64,000 nt of DNA, from NCBI GenBank assembly GCA_003640385.1, contig RCAB01000028.1, forward strand, positions 124,001-188,000, in the 5' to 3' direction. Shown here piece by piece: positions 25,463-37,295 of this stretch. The notes below the pieces were generated by a model. That model made no database searches. It saw only the letters and a program-made list of their open reading frames with translations, and was not told where the DNA came from. The position numbers were made by a program, and so were the translations under genes. Numbering within the stretch: position 1 is the first letter of the stretch; each line of letters opens with the position of its first letter. The stretch comes from Setaria digitata (Eukaryota > Nematoda > Chromadorea > Rhabditida > Setariidae).

Positions 25463-28400
25463 CTACCATTTTCCGTTGGAATTAGTAGCAGAAGGTGTGA
25501 CACTACCAGCATTACCGCTATTATTGCTCAAAGTATTCCAGAAGGCTTGCCAAGCAGCATCCATCATATCCGGATTTACATTCATCTTATTCAAATTAAG
25601 GGCATCTAATCCCGAAGCCAGTGCTTGGCTTGTGCCCGGACGTGCAGGTGTCGAATAGCGAGGAGAATTGGAGTAACCAGGTGAAAAACGATTTGAGGCA
25701 CGCGTATCTGATGAACGATAGGTGCTAGCACGCCAATTATCCACTGAACGTGATACCATAGGGTCATATGGATAAGAGGTCTGCAAAAACTAATCGTTAT
25801 TTTTAAGGGGAAAAACTAATTGGAACAATGAAATAAATTTATTGCCATAGTTCAATTTTCGATTAACAAAGCATTCACTAACGTAATCAGGACTTTTGAA
25901 GCTAACAGTTTCGGAAGAATAGCCGTATTTGTCAGAAAATCTGCGCGAGTGACGTCCTTGACTTGACAATCCATAAGATGCACTTTGGCCATATCGTGGA
26001 GAAAAATCAGATTCACGCGGTGCTGCAGCACTGACTGCTACCGAAGAGCCATCAATAATGAAATCACCCTGTCTTAAATTTGTAAAATTAAGAATATCTT
26101 GACAGAACATGAGTCCAGTAATTAAAGTCTTCTAGTACTTCACAATACTTAAGTAAGACACTAGTTATTAATGTATTTTGCTGAACAGGATTATGTCATA
26201 CATAAAACTCTAAATTAAACTGTGTCAGCACTGTTCAGAGAACAACGGTTCGTAAGTATCAATCCATCATACGGATTGACTAACAAATGGCGAGCAGCCC
26301 ACTAACTCAAACCACACTAATTTCTTTTAAAGACCACTAATGATGGTTTCAAAATACATCAAGATCGTGATGAATACAATATGAAGTCAATCCAATAAAA
26401 AAAAAAAATATTCTCATTACCATCTGCGTACTCACCTCATCAATTCTTTTGCTACTGCGGGACTCGAAAAATTGACAAATGCGAATGATCGAAACGGGCG
26501 TGGTATGAAGACATCCGTCACCTATGAACAAAGAAAAAATGTCCTAACTTCTTTTAAGGCGACGTTTTTCTACACTGGTCTGGTCTATAAAAATACATAG
26601 CACAGAACCAGAAAAAAAAAAAAAATTTTGACTACCATTTGAATCTCTAGTAAAAGAACTTCCAAGAACTTTCTATCGTAAACATAAGTCTTCCAAAATT
26701 TAACTTACAAAGGCATTTGGATCAATTTTAGCTGCCTCTCCATTGAAGAATTTCCGAAGCGTATCAACAGTAGTCTTTTCCTGTACACGACCCACGAATA
26801 TACGAGTTACCACTGGTGATCCTGTATCGCCCTATAATTTTGTCATTTTGATGAAATTATTTAAAATTATTTCTAAAAAATCTAAATATAGCAGTAATGA
26901 CAAGGTGGGAAAAGTCAACGATTTAGAGACAGCTTTTTAAGATGACTGCTTTCAGAGCTGATGTGCTAGTCCAGTCAACTTATACTGACAGATTTGCAGT
27001 CATCGCCAAGATAATTCTAGAATAAATTCGATATTAAGCGAGAGTACAAATACAGTGATCTTAAAAGAGCTATGCGTACTGGATTGCTAGTACCTCAATA
27101 GCCTAAAAGATAATTTCAAGCTTTTAGGCATAAAATTGGGAAGTACCTTCGAAAGTGGAATTCGCACTTGACACCGACGCCCATCAATTTCGTGAGTCTG
27201 TTGCGTGAGAATGCGTTGCTGCGCATCAAAATCAGCCATTCGTACAAATCCGAAACCTTTAGATGCACCACTGGGGTCCGTTTTCAACTAAAATTATTGG
27301 TGAACTTCAGATTTTAAAATTCACAAAACCTAAGAAGGAAAACAAAAAGAAAGAAGCGAATCCTGTAAAAATTCGGAGAATAAACTGGACCAACTCGCAT
27401 GTCTCAAAGAAATTAAAAAATATTCACAATCAGCCATTTTTGCACAAATTCAAAGCTAGCATCATTTCACAACTCCGAAATCCCTATCGAACTCATCATT
27501 TCGAACATGTATCGATTATTCGTAAGAAGCAGCGAAAGAAAAAAAAACTCCCGAGGCAAGGATGCATTTCTTGTTAAAAGTAGCATTAGCTTACATCAAA
27601 AAGGACGACTTCGCCGAAATTTTCGAAATATGCCTTGCATGTTTCGGCAGATGTTTTGAATGGCAATCCGAGGACAATCAAATCAATACACGCTTTCTCG
27701 CCACTTGGATCCTCGATACGCTTTTGCTTAGCGGTAAACTGTCCCCCGCGTCCCCCTTGCGAATCTTCGGAATCGCCCTCTTGCTCACACTCATCCATCA
27801 TCTTCTTGCGCTTCGTGTTCTGATCACCTGCACACCACACACTAATTGTTTAGACCATGAACGGTAACACACTCACCCCTCTTACCTTCCCAAATAAGGA
27901 ACCTACCACTACAACGAATTTACTTTTTCAAATTAATTTTATTTCCATGCTTCTCAAAAAAAAAAAAAAAAAAAAAAAAGCTTGTCACATATAAATCAAA
28001 TACCACCATATAATACGACCTATGCGAAATATATAAAGGTCAGGAATTATTATAGGCTTATAAGTTTGCTATTCTACCACTCATTTCTTTGCCTGAATCG
28101 CTCTTGATGAAGGCTCATTTGCCTAAACTGTTAAAAAAAAGAGAACACCTGAACTTGGAACATTTTCCATCAAAAGCAGAGGAAACTGGCAGATCAATTG
28201 GTCTAAATTTCAAACCATCCTCTTCAAAAGAATGTAATATGAGGCATAATTTAATGTAATACGCGGCACTTAATACACCGGGCACTACCAGGTAAACACG
28301 CCGTATTTGGAGTCATCACTCATAATGCTTGGGCAATTTCACCTTCACTTGCAATACCACCACTTCCAAAATCACGATATCAAAACACAGTCATTTCAGT

Positions 28401-29728
28401 CTAACAGTATAAATCACTTCTATCTTCCCACATGTACCCCTTTGATAAACCGAGAACAAAATCTCTTCATCAACATTCACTGGTAATCGATATCTAATTA
28501 ATTTCTTTCTCTTTTATTAAAATTATCAACTTCCCTACTTCTAGCGTCACGTCAAAAATCCTTAGAAAACCACAATACAAATACATCATAATATTAAGCA
28601 TATACCTGACCCACGGTGAGGATAAATAACAATAAATGTTTTATTCTTCCAACCATCGGGAGGTGCAAGAAAACGTGTTCCCTGTGGATCCATTCTGCAA
28701 AAGATTCAAAATAAGGAGTTGTCAAAGTGTTTATGATCAGAACTCCCGATCTTCTTTACTTACTGTTTCGTATTTTTCAGGAAATGAAGTAAATGTTCTA
28801 GTTCTATTTCATCCAAAATATAAACTTTAATTAAATAACTGTAGCATTTCTGAAAAAAAAGGATCTCCTGATCACTTAACCAAATTGTGCACTTCCATCT
28901 GAGATGGAAGCACACAATAATGAAATCTATTTAGACAATTTAGACAATGGCAACTATAAGTGTTGTAAATCATCAGTTAGTAATGACGAGACCTCTACAA
29001 AGAAGGCTTTAATCTATAACGTAATGAATATTATACTATTCCTGAGAACAGAAGAAGTCAGTTTTATTTCCATGACTGATGAGATGAATAAATTATCACC
29101 AAAAAGAGACAAAAAGCACACTTACAACAACGCTCGACTTGCTCCTGTAACGGAATTTTTATATTTTAATCCATGGGCACCCGGAAATGCGTGAACTAAA
29201 GTATTCAAACTCAGTGAGCAGTCTTCCGGTAACAAAGGAAGCTCCAAACGTTCACTATCCTCCGTTTCAGAAACGACTACATATTCCACAGATTCGCTGT
29301 TTTCCTCCTTTAACTAAAAAGGTACTTAAATTATTCCGCATGTATGCGTAAAAAATTAGATATGCAGTGAAGAGCATACTCAGGTTTCACTAAGAATTTT
29401 GGCTAAACTTTCAAAAAAAAAAAACGAAGAATTTAAATTTAAATACTATGCCGCTATTTTGGCACCTCAATCGAGCAGATTATACATACAGTCATTTTAC
29501 ACATGATGGAAGAAAAGATGATAATTAAAAACACAGCTGCATTTCGCAGTGTTGACAAAACGAAACGCTTAACAGATTATTACAAGCAGCAGCAGTTTGT
29601 CAGCTGTCGTAGGATCCACCCAAACGTGAATGGAATACAAAATCCAAGCTTACCGTGTCTTCATTGCTGTTCTTCGATTCACTTATTATCCCTTCACTTT
29701 TGCAATTCACAGATGTTTCAGATGCCAT
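25463..29728 (-). CDS. TARDBP: TDP-43 / TDP-1 RNA-binding protein
   Basis: Nine exons (minus strand, 5' to 3') join in phase to 480 aa: 29654-29728, 29126-29313, 28606-28694, 27595-27827, 27147-27287, 26709-26831, 26436-26521, 25883-26072 and 25463-25780. TDP-43 binds UG-rich RNA and controls splicing and RNA stability in the nucleus. The N-terminal oligomerisation domain is present (TLVHAFPGAHGLKYKN, then GWKNKTFIVIYP), followed by a likely NLS (KRKKMMDE). RRM1 has DLIVLGLPFKTS and KGFGFVRM; RRM2 has TRIFVGRVQEKTT and FRSFAFVNF. The C-terminal region (about residues 320-480) is S/R/Y/G-rich and contains NPDMMDAAWQAFW, comparable with the conserved helix of vertebrate TDP-43. The gene diverges from CDK11. 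A TTTTTTCAG acceptor 26 bp upstream of the ATG suggests spliced-leader addition. Confidence 0.95.
27958..27981 (+). repeat. Poly-A tract in a TDP-43 intron
   Basis: About 23 consecutive A on the plus strand (T on the transcript strand) lie in the 780-bp intron between exons 3 and 4. It is a simple homopolymer. Confidence 0.8.
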
Positions 29729-29753
29729 TGTAATGATCAGTTTCCACAAGAAT

Positions 29754-29763
29754 TCTGAAAAAA
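29754..29763 (-). promoter_or_regulatory. Probable spliced-leader acceptor of the TDP-43 gene
   Basis: On the minus strand TTTTTTCAG ends 26 bases before the ATG at 29728, with no upstream donor evident. In nematodes this arrangement usually marks trans-splicing of SL1. It is inferred from consensus only. Confidence 0.5.
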
Positions 29764-30767
29764 TCACTGGCAATAAAGAGACAACCAGAGAGAGTGAGAA
29801 ATATCTACACTACTGAAAGGAGTGGAACTACAAAACCATCCCATAAGCGACCGAACTACCTAGTTCAATTTCGCTAACAATAGCAGCCGCAAAGTGTGAA
29901 ACTCTCTAGCCTACCGCACTCCAGCCTGCCTCTCGGCAACAATCTTCAGTATAGTAGTGGTTCTATCTGTTTCATTGAGCGACGATGACCAATGTTGGAT
30001 CACGCCGTTTATGAAAACGAGGTACCAGTGAAGAATGGAGATTATTGTGGATTGGAAATGGCTCACCCAAAAGTCTTCTAGCAGCCTTTTTCGTTCATCA
30101 TGCGAATTTACCTAACCAGATGGTTAAAACGGGCGCTAAGGTAGGCCAAGATAGGACGAGCCCGAGTCCATGTTTCTATTTTTTTGTAAAGGAAAAGAAG
30201 TTCAGCCATTCACGACTTATTCCCACATTACCTCAAAAAACAGCAGTTCACAGATTGAAATCTCCCCTGTGGACGGCATGAAGAAGATACCGACTCAAAC
30301 ACCACGGTCAACTGAACAAGCCATCTAGAAGCTAAAAGTGACAACTATGCTATTTTCACACCGATATGATCAAAGTTGTACACCATGGTTTGATAAAGGG
30401 GTGAAGGAAGAGCTCCCGGATGGTGGTATTTCTGGGGCGTTTCTTCGAAGTTGCGAAGGGTTTGATGTGAGAGGAGGGGAGGGATGTTAGAGTAGAGAAA
30501 TGAAAAGGCTATACTGTCGTGTATTTTCCTCAAAGTTCGTGAATTTGGATAAATTAAAATTGTTAAGTTCGGTTGTAAGTAATTCTTTTTGAAAGAAGAT
30601 CATATTGATTGCCATTAATCAAGCAGGTGTTCATTGTAGTCAGTTACCTGAGATCATATAAGCAGGCTTGAGGGAAGGACTCATTAAGCACTTAGGAACA
30701 TACTTTTTAAGTAAGCTTTTAGTGATAGCATTCGGGAATACCCAGCACCCAACGAAGAATCTCATTC
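29764..30767. other. Shared upstream region of divergent TDP-43 and CDK11 genes
   Basis: About 1 kb separates the two head-to-head starts. It is less AT-rich than the flanks and contains no convincing exon; the open frames at 30045-30281 (+) and 30345-30533 (-) look like chance. It is the likely bidirectional promoter region. No TATA box or named factor site was identified. Confidence 0.5.
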
Positions 30768-30775
30768 AGTTCCAG
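30768..30775 (+). promoter_or_regulatory. Probable spliced-leader acceptor of CDK11
   Basis: CAGTTCCAG ends at 30775, six bases before the ATG at 30782. An open frame continues upstream through this point without a good start, so this is better read as a trans-splice acceptor than as coding. It rests on consensus and position only. Confidence 0.45.
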
Positions 30776-30781
30776 GTAGAA

Positions 30782-33700
30782 ATGAATTCGCCATCAGACG
30801 ATGGACAGTATACAGATACTGATAGAGAGGAAGGTGCTATCGATGATGATAGGAAGAGTTCAGGTCAGTCATTTTATATGTACAATATATCCAGCTGAGG
30901 ACTAGAATATGTAATTATTTTGTTGTTCTGTTGTGGAGATATAGGAATATCCACTGTCCATTATTTTTTTAGGATATTCTTTTTTTTTTTTTTTCTGGAT
31001 GTGAAGAAGATTACTATGCTGGCTTGGTGATAAATAACATAAGCGGCTGAATGGAATAGAATTACCTTTTGCAGTATCGATTTTCAGAGGAAAGTATTTC
31101 TGTTGAGCGGCAGTCTATTTCGTGCAGCGGTTCGGATCCAATTACCCATAATGTAGAAATGGAAAGAAGGCATCAAGAACATTCTTCGACGTCATCGAGT
31201 GATGTTGGTTCGTTTATTATCACTTACCAAGAAACTGAAGTTTTAGTATTCTTTTCCTTTGTATTTATGTGCGTAGGGCTGAAGATGAATGGGACAAATG
31301 CTCGTCGGACATAATTTATTTTATGGAAATTGACTGAAGTGAAAATACTTTTATTGTAATTTCTTTTCTTTGTTTCAGAGGGCGAAGAAGCTCGATTACG
31401 TCAAAAGCTGTTAGAAAGGCGTAGTGTGTTGAGTAGTTCTTCAGTGCTAAAACGTGAAGTGATTGAAGTGGAACGTGGTAGCACATCATCAGTTTCGGTT
31501 ACGATTACAAACGATAAGAAATCAAAGTCAAAAATAAGATCGATATCCCCTAAAACTAAAAAGTTATCGAAACTAGCATCTGATGTAATTGGCTCGAGTG
31601 ATGATGAAGAGATGTTTTCCATACAACCTAAAGAAGCGGTAAGTGCTCCATACCATGTATGGATAAATGACCATTGTTCAAGGATTCAGTGCATTGAATA
31701 GGAATAAGATTAATGCAGTCTCTTCTATAAATATCCTTGAGACTAGTTTACCTTTATTTACTTTAAGTTCTACTATTTCCAAATATTATACACTGTAATC
31801 TATTCTCGCCTGTTGCTTACATTTCTTTTCCTCATTAGGTTGTAAAACAACGCAGCCATTCTGCTCGCCCTCATGAATATAGAGAGCGTGAACGCGGAGT
31901 GGTAGTTGACAAAATTAGAAAACTGGAAAAAACAAGAGAGGAGAAACATCGACATAAGGAGCGAAAGCATGACAAACACACGCATGGTGATTTCCCCAGT
32001 AGAGATTATGAGTCTCGTGAGGTGATTTCTTTCCTTATTAAGATTTCCATAAAATATTCTGGAGGAAAAATATTTAATACTTAAATATATACATTTGATA
32101 AACCAACTGCGTTCTCCAATGAGTGAACTGTTATAGACTCATAAACGTCACATATCCGGCAAACACCAACAGCCACGTGAACATGAATCACGTCTTGCTG
32201 GCCGTATAGTTTTACCTGAATCAAAGTCGACGAAATCTTCGTCCATAAAAACATCTCATAAAGAACGTGATAATCATAGCGAACCAAAAGCAGAACGATT
32301 GCATCACGCAAAAGACACAGGCAAAGGGTGACTTTCTTAAGTACATTCATCCTTCTTTTGACTACTTTTTTTTTATTGTTGTTTTCTTTTTAATATTTTT
32401 TGGAAATGTTACACTTAAATATCCATTCTAAAGGATGAAGAAAAAGTAGGAAAATCGTAATATGAGTCAAAGCAAAGATGTAAATGCTAATCTGTTAGTT
32501 AGATAAGATAGAATTGATAAATTCTATCAATTGCAATTTATCAATTGCAATTGATAGAAAAAATTAGAAATATCAGGAAATGTTAGTGTCGAGATGGCTT
32601 CATTAGACGGGCGTATCAGGATAACTTATGTATTATATATGTTACTTTCAGTCGATCTCCGCGTAAACGTGAAGCTAACGTAAGTCCGAAGCGAGGTGGT
32701 CTCACTTTAGAATCAGAAATGCCATCAAAAAAGGTGCACATAGAAAAAACTGATGGTGCTGTAATGGGTTTGTTTTGTTTGGGATCCTTAAATTTTAAAG
32801 ATTGTATATGAATTTTCAGTTTAAGAATTCATGTTTCCATCAGCTCTTAGTTATTTAGAAGCAGTAGGAACAGTTGCAAGTGATAATGCGGGAAAAGCGA
32901 CAGAGAAGAAAGCTGAGGTACATATAGAAGCAAACAGTAATAAAGTAGAGCAATCCATCGATGTGGATAATATGCACGAAGAGCAGCCGTCAGCTTCAGA
33001 GAAAGGTTTTTCCTTTTTTCTTTCTGGCTTATCGACTTTTTCAGCTTATTTTTCTTTTGGAGTGAAGCATATTGTTCGGAGTTCATTCTTTTTCTCTAGT
33101 TACACCGGTGGGGCCATCGAAGTACTCGAAGTTCGATAGCGATCCAGAAGATGAACAAGAAGAAAAAATTGAAGTTAAACCTCCTGGGGCAAAAGACAAA
33201 ACAGAAATGGTTGTAGATAGCGCTTCGGGTATGCATTTTCTCCTATATCGAATATAAAAACTATCAACAAGGGTGTTTCTTGTAAATGACACAATTAGCT
33301 GCTTTAGATGTGGAAAGTGATGTAATTTTACGTGATTTGGATGAAGATAGCATGGATTTGCTCGATTTTGATGAGGAACAGATGGCTAGTTTATCTCCTG
33401 AAACACGAACCAGGTTAGCCTCTTTCCATATATTTAGGCAATAATTTGCATAATTTAATGTTTCATGTCTTTCAATCGTAATAAATGTTCGCAGTGTAAA
33501 TTTTAGATTTGAAGAAGAGCAGCAAAAGCGGCTGATAGCAAGACTTCCTGTTTATTATCCTGGTATTAGTGGATGTAGAAATGTTGCTGAATTTGAATGT
33601 TTAAACCGCATCGAGGAAGGCACTTTTGGTGTTGTTTATCGTGCTAAGGAAAAGAAAACAGGTGAATAGTCGATATATGATACTTCAATATTTTACTTTC

Positions 33701-36154
33701 TAGATTTCATTATGACGATGGATTTAATCATGCAATTTTCCTGCTTACAATTAAAAATTTGTTTTAGTCTGTTATTATCCTTCCTACATTCAGATGAAAT
33801 AGTTGCACTGAAGCGTTTAAAAATGGAAAAAGAAAAAGAAGGGTTCCCAATTACATCGCTCCGTGAAATTAACATGCTTCTGAAAGCTGGAAATCATCCT
33901 AATATTGTTAATGTTCGGGTGAGTTAAGTTTAAATTAAGCTGTTAGACTTTAGCTATTATTCAGGCTCAAATTTATTTCTGGTTTTTGCAGGAAATAGTA
34001 ATTGGTTCGAATATGGATAAAATTTATTTGGTCATGGAATATGTTGAGCATGATATGAAAAGTCTCATGGACACTATGTACTCGCGTGGGAAGCGTTTTA
34101 GGACTGGTAAGTTTTCTGAGTACCATCCTTTCCGCAGACCGGTTTTCTTTTTTCTTCTTCCATCATTTGAATTCAAATTGGCCTATGTTATGGAATTTCA
34201 ACTAATTTTAGTCATGCTTACGTGGTGCTTATATATTTCTTGATTTAAGTAGTTATGTTGGTGATAACCCATCATAAACAGTCAAGTGATAAATGTTTCC
34301 AGTAGTGGTTTCTGCAGTAAAACTACTTTGTTTTTATTTTTCTTATATCAGACTGTTAGAGTTTAGATTTGCATGTTCAGGGGAAGTAAAAACTTTACTT
34401 CATCAATTGCTCTCCGGTGTAGCACACATGCATGATGAATGGATTTTGCATCGAGATTTGAAAACATCAAACCTTCTTTTATCACATAAAGGGATTTTAA
34501 AGGTACTTTTCTTGTAAGTTGAGCGTATAATAGTCATCATACTCTAATTTTTTGTAAGACTGATTTTTATAGGAAAACTCAGAATAATTTGAAAAATAAC
34601 AACTTCCTGCTTTAGATTGGCGATTTTGGCTTATCACGTGAGTTCGGAGATCCTCTGAAACCATACACACCGATCGTTGTCACATTGTGGTATAGAGCTC
34701 CCGAATTACTATTAGGTGTAAAGGTACATCTGTTCGTGTCTATCTCTTTGATTAGCAAATTATTTTATCTGTTTGAGTGATTTACTTCAGGAGTATTCAA
34801 CAGCTGTTGATATGTGGTCTTGTGGTTGTATTTTTGCTGAATTCGTGAAGTTAAAACCGTTATTTCCTGGCAAAGGTGAAATGGATCAAATTAATAAAAT
34901 TTTCATGGTGAGTTGAATGCATACATCTTCACAGTAGGTATTGCGATGCTTGTTAATTGCTTATAAATTTTGATAGTATGTTATTATTTTGTATTTATTC
35001 TATACATGCGTTGCTATATTTTTCACTACTTTTATTGCAAATTCCTTCGTTTTTGACCCACATTAACACTATTTTCTAATTGATACCCGTTTGAGTCATT
35101 TTTACTTTACATTTCATTTTCAATATCATAGGCTTTTGATCAAAGATCAATCATTAACACATATTGAGAAAGTTGTTATATTACGGAGAGTTTTGAAACT
35201 TAAAGATTCAATAAAATACTTTGTTGGATGCAGTGTTAAAGGGTGCCATGTGCTGTATTATTATCAAAATCTATACGTAGATTTCAGGACTTAGGAACTC
35301 CAGATGACAATATTTGGCCGGGTTATAGCAGTCTTCCCGGTCCGAGGAAAACAGCGTTTGAGCATCACGATGCAGGGGAATTAGAAAAGAAATTTCCGAC
35401 GAGTCTAATTGATGAAAGAGGATTAGAATTTATCAAGGAGTAAGCTTGCTCTGCATTTAAGATGTTTTTTATTATTCATAGGCTAATGCTACTGGACCTT
35501 CTAGTTTATCGGAATAATGATAAAACTTACCTCGTATTTGTTGGAGAAGGATCTTATTTAAAGAATGCTGTTAATATATAATGTTGAAAGAATAATGCTG
35601 TTGTACTATATTACACCAAATATGATATAATGCAATGTAAAGTAGGGAATATAAGGACTTCGATAGTAGTATTTGGTCTCAAAAAAATTATAAAGGAAAA
35701 GAATTTCTGCTCAAGTCAATTTTGTTTTAGATTATTGGCTTATGATCCGTCTAAAAGAATCTCCGCTCATGAAGCTCTAGCCCATGATTGGTTTGAGCGT
35801 TACCCACCACCCACACCTCCAGAGATGTTTCCAACATGGCCAGCGAAAAGTGAATTGGGTAAATCGGTTGTGAAGACTCCGATTACGAAAACATCGTCCA
35901 AAGAGGTTGTTGCTGCTGCTTAATTTTTTTTTTTTTGTATTACACTCAGCTTATTATCTTGTTGCATTATATCGATTTGGGACAAAACATGGGTATGTTC
36001 ACCGTTACATTTCGGAAAGACATTGCTAAGGACCATTTTTCTTTTTCAGGTACAAAACGCAAAACTATACAAAGAGTTGAAAGTAGAGCCAAAGAAAGAA
36101 GCATCAACAAGTTTTGCTTTGAAGTTTGATGTTGCCCCAAAATTTAACAAATGA
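30782..36154 (+). CDS. CDK11: PITSLRE cyclin-dependent kinase CDK11
   Basis: Eighteen exons join in phase to about 843 aa (human CDK11 is near 795): 30782-30863, 31088-31207, 31379-31638, 31839-32021, 32137-32327, 32652-32767, 32844-33005, 33100-33229, 33299-33413, 33507-33661, 33794-33918, 33992-34106, 34381-34502, 34616-34723, 34791-34907, 35288-35439, 35731-35905 and 36050-36154. CDK11 is a nuclear Ser/Thr kinase that with cyclin L phosphorylates splicing and transcription factors. The first half is charged and disordered ([19 protein letters not shown]), as in the family. The kinase domain begins near residue 470: [11 protein letters not shown] glycine loop, VALKRLK lysine, the signature [15 protein letters not shown] catalytic loop, DFG, and [13 protein letters not shown]. 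The C-terminus [11 protein letters not shown] and a final SFALKF match the family end. Reading through the last donor instead gives a shorter product ending at 35923. Confidence 0.95.
32523..32558 (+). repeat. Perfect 15-bp inverted repeat in a CDK11 intron
   Basis: TCTATCAATTGCAAT at 32523-32537 and its exact reverse complement ATTGCAATTGATAGA at 32544-32558 flank a 6-base spacer. A shorter pair (AATTGATA / TATCAATT) overlaps the left arm, so two alternative hairpins could form in the pre-mRNA. It lies within the intron at 32328-32651. Confidence 0.85.
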
Positions 36155-37295
36155 TTTGTTGTTTTGCTCATCCACTGCTTATGTTTACATGTATTTCAAT
36201 CAATTCAAAAAATATATCTTTTAGAATAATTAGGAGAGGTTTTTTTTTTTTCCACTTCTCACTTCAACTAATGTTTTACGGTAGAAAATATTCATTTGCA
36301 AGAATATCAACTGTTGAATATTGCAGATACTAGATCACAGCCATTTAAATTATTTAAAAAATTTTTTTCGAGAAACATAAAGAATACCGAGAGTTTCATT
36401 GTTATGGACTTTCCCGATGTTAATGACCCGTGATATTAATTACCCTGTTAATGACCCTCTTCATTACCTTTTAGAAATACTTGATCTCATTACAATATAT
36501 TTTCAGTTGTTTTACTTTTTAAATCATTGGTTGTTTTTGTTATGCATCAAATTATATATTTAAAATATACATCTGTGTTTCAATTCATCTTCCTCCTTTT
36601 ATGTGGGTAGTTGGCAAGTTGTAGAGAAAACAAAGAGTAAATGATTAATTACGTTTGCTATTTAAGCTCCTTCGAGAAAAACCAGAATCAGGTTTTGAAA
36701 CTGCTTATCGCATAAATTTGTCCCATATAGACGGATATGTTTTATTTGATCCATGGATATTTTGGCATCAAGTTCGGAACTTCCAATACTTCAAAAGAAT
36801 GGAAATAGCGCTCGTTTGTCCATATGACTATTATGTAAGCCGTATTTGTGATCGTCAAGTTATGCGTTGTATGTGTATGACTTCTAGCATCCTCCTCTTT
36901 TAAATGTTTTTACTTTATTCCGGAAACTTTTCCCTTACTGAGACAGTTAGGGTAATGGATGCTAATTAAAAACCTTTGTAATAGTAGACAGAGATTTCTC
37001 ATGTCTTTTTGTTCTCTTGTGTTTAAATTTAAATTGTTACAAAAATACACAATTTCAGGCCCTGTCAGGGGTACTAAATTTAATAATAAATGGATTTCAA
37101 GTGCACTGAATTATTGTTGTGACATTCTTAGTCCATGAATGTTCACTTCTGCTGTTACAACGTCTTTTGCACTATCTTCGCTTCGACATGATAAATTGAA
37201 TAGGTTTGCAGGTTTTACAGTGTTTCCTCAATTACATACCAAATTACTCTTTAATAAGTAACATTCCGAAAAGAATTACAGTATAGAAAAATGTT
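36155..37295. other. Intergenic between convergent CDK11 and TMEM144
   Basis: Two genes end here in opposite directions. Poly-T runs and AT-rich DNA dominate. GTTAATGACCC-like phrases recur near 36418-36463 (TTAATGACCCG, GTTAATGACCCTC), a tiny imperfect repeat. The open frame at 36655-36903 shows no family resemblance. Confidence 0.5.
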
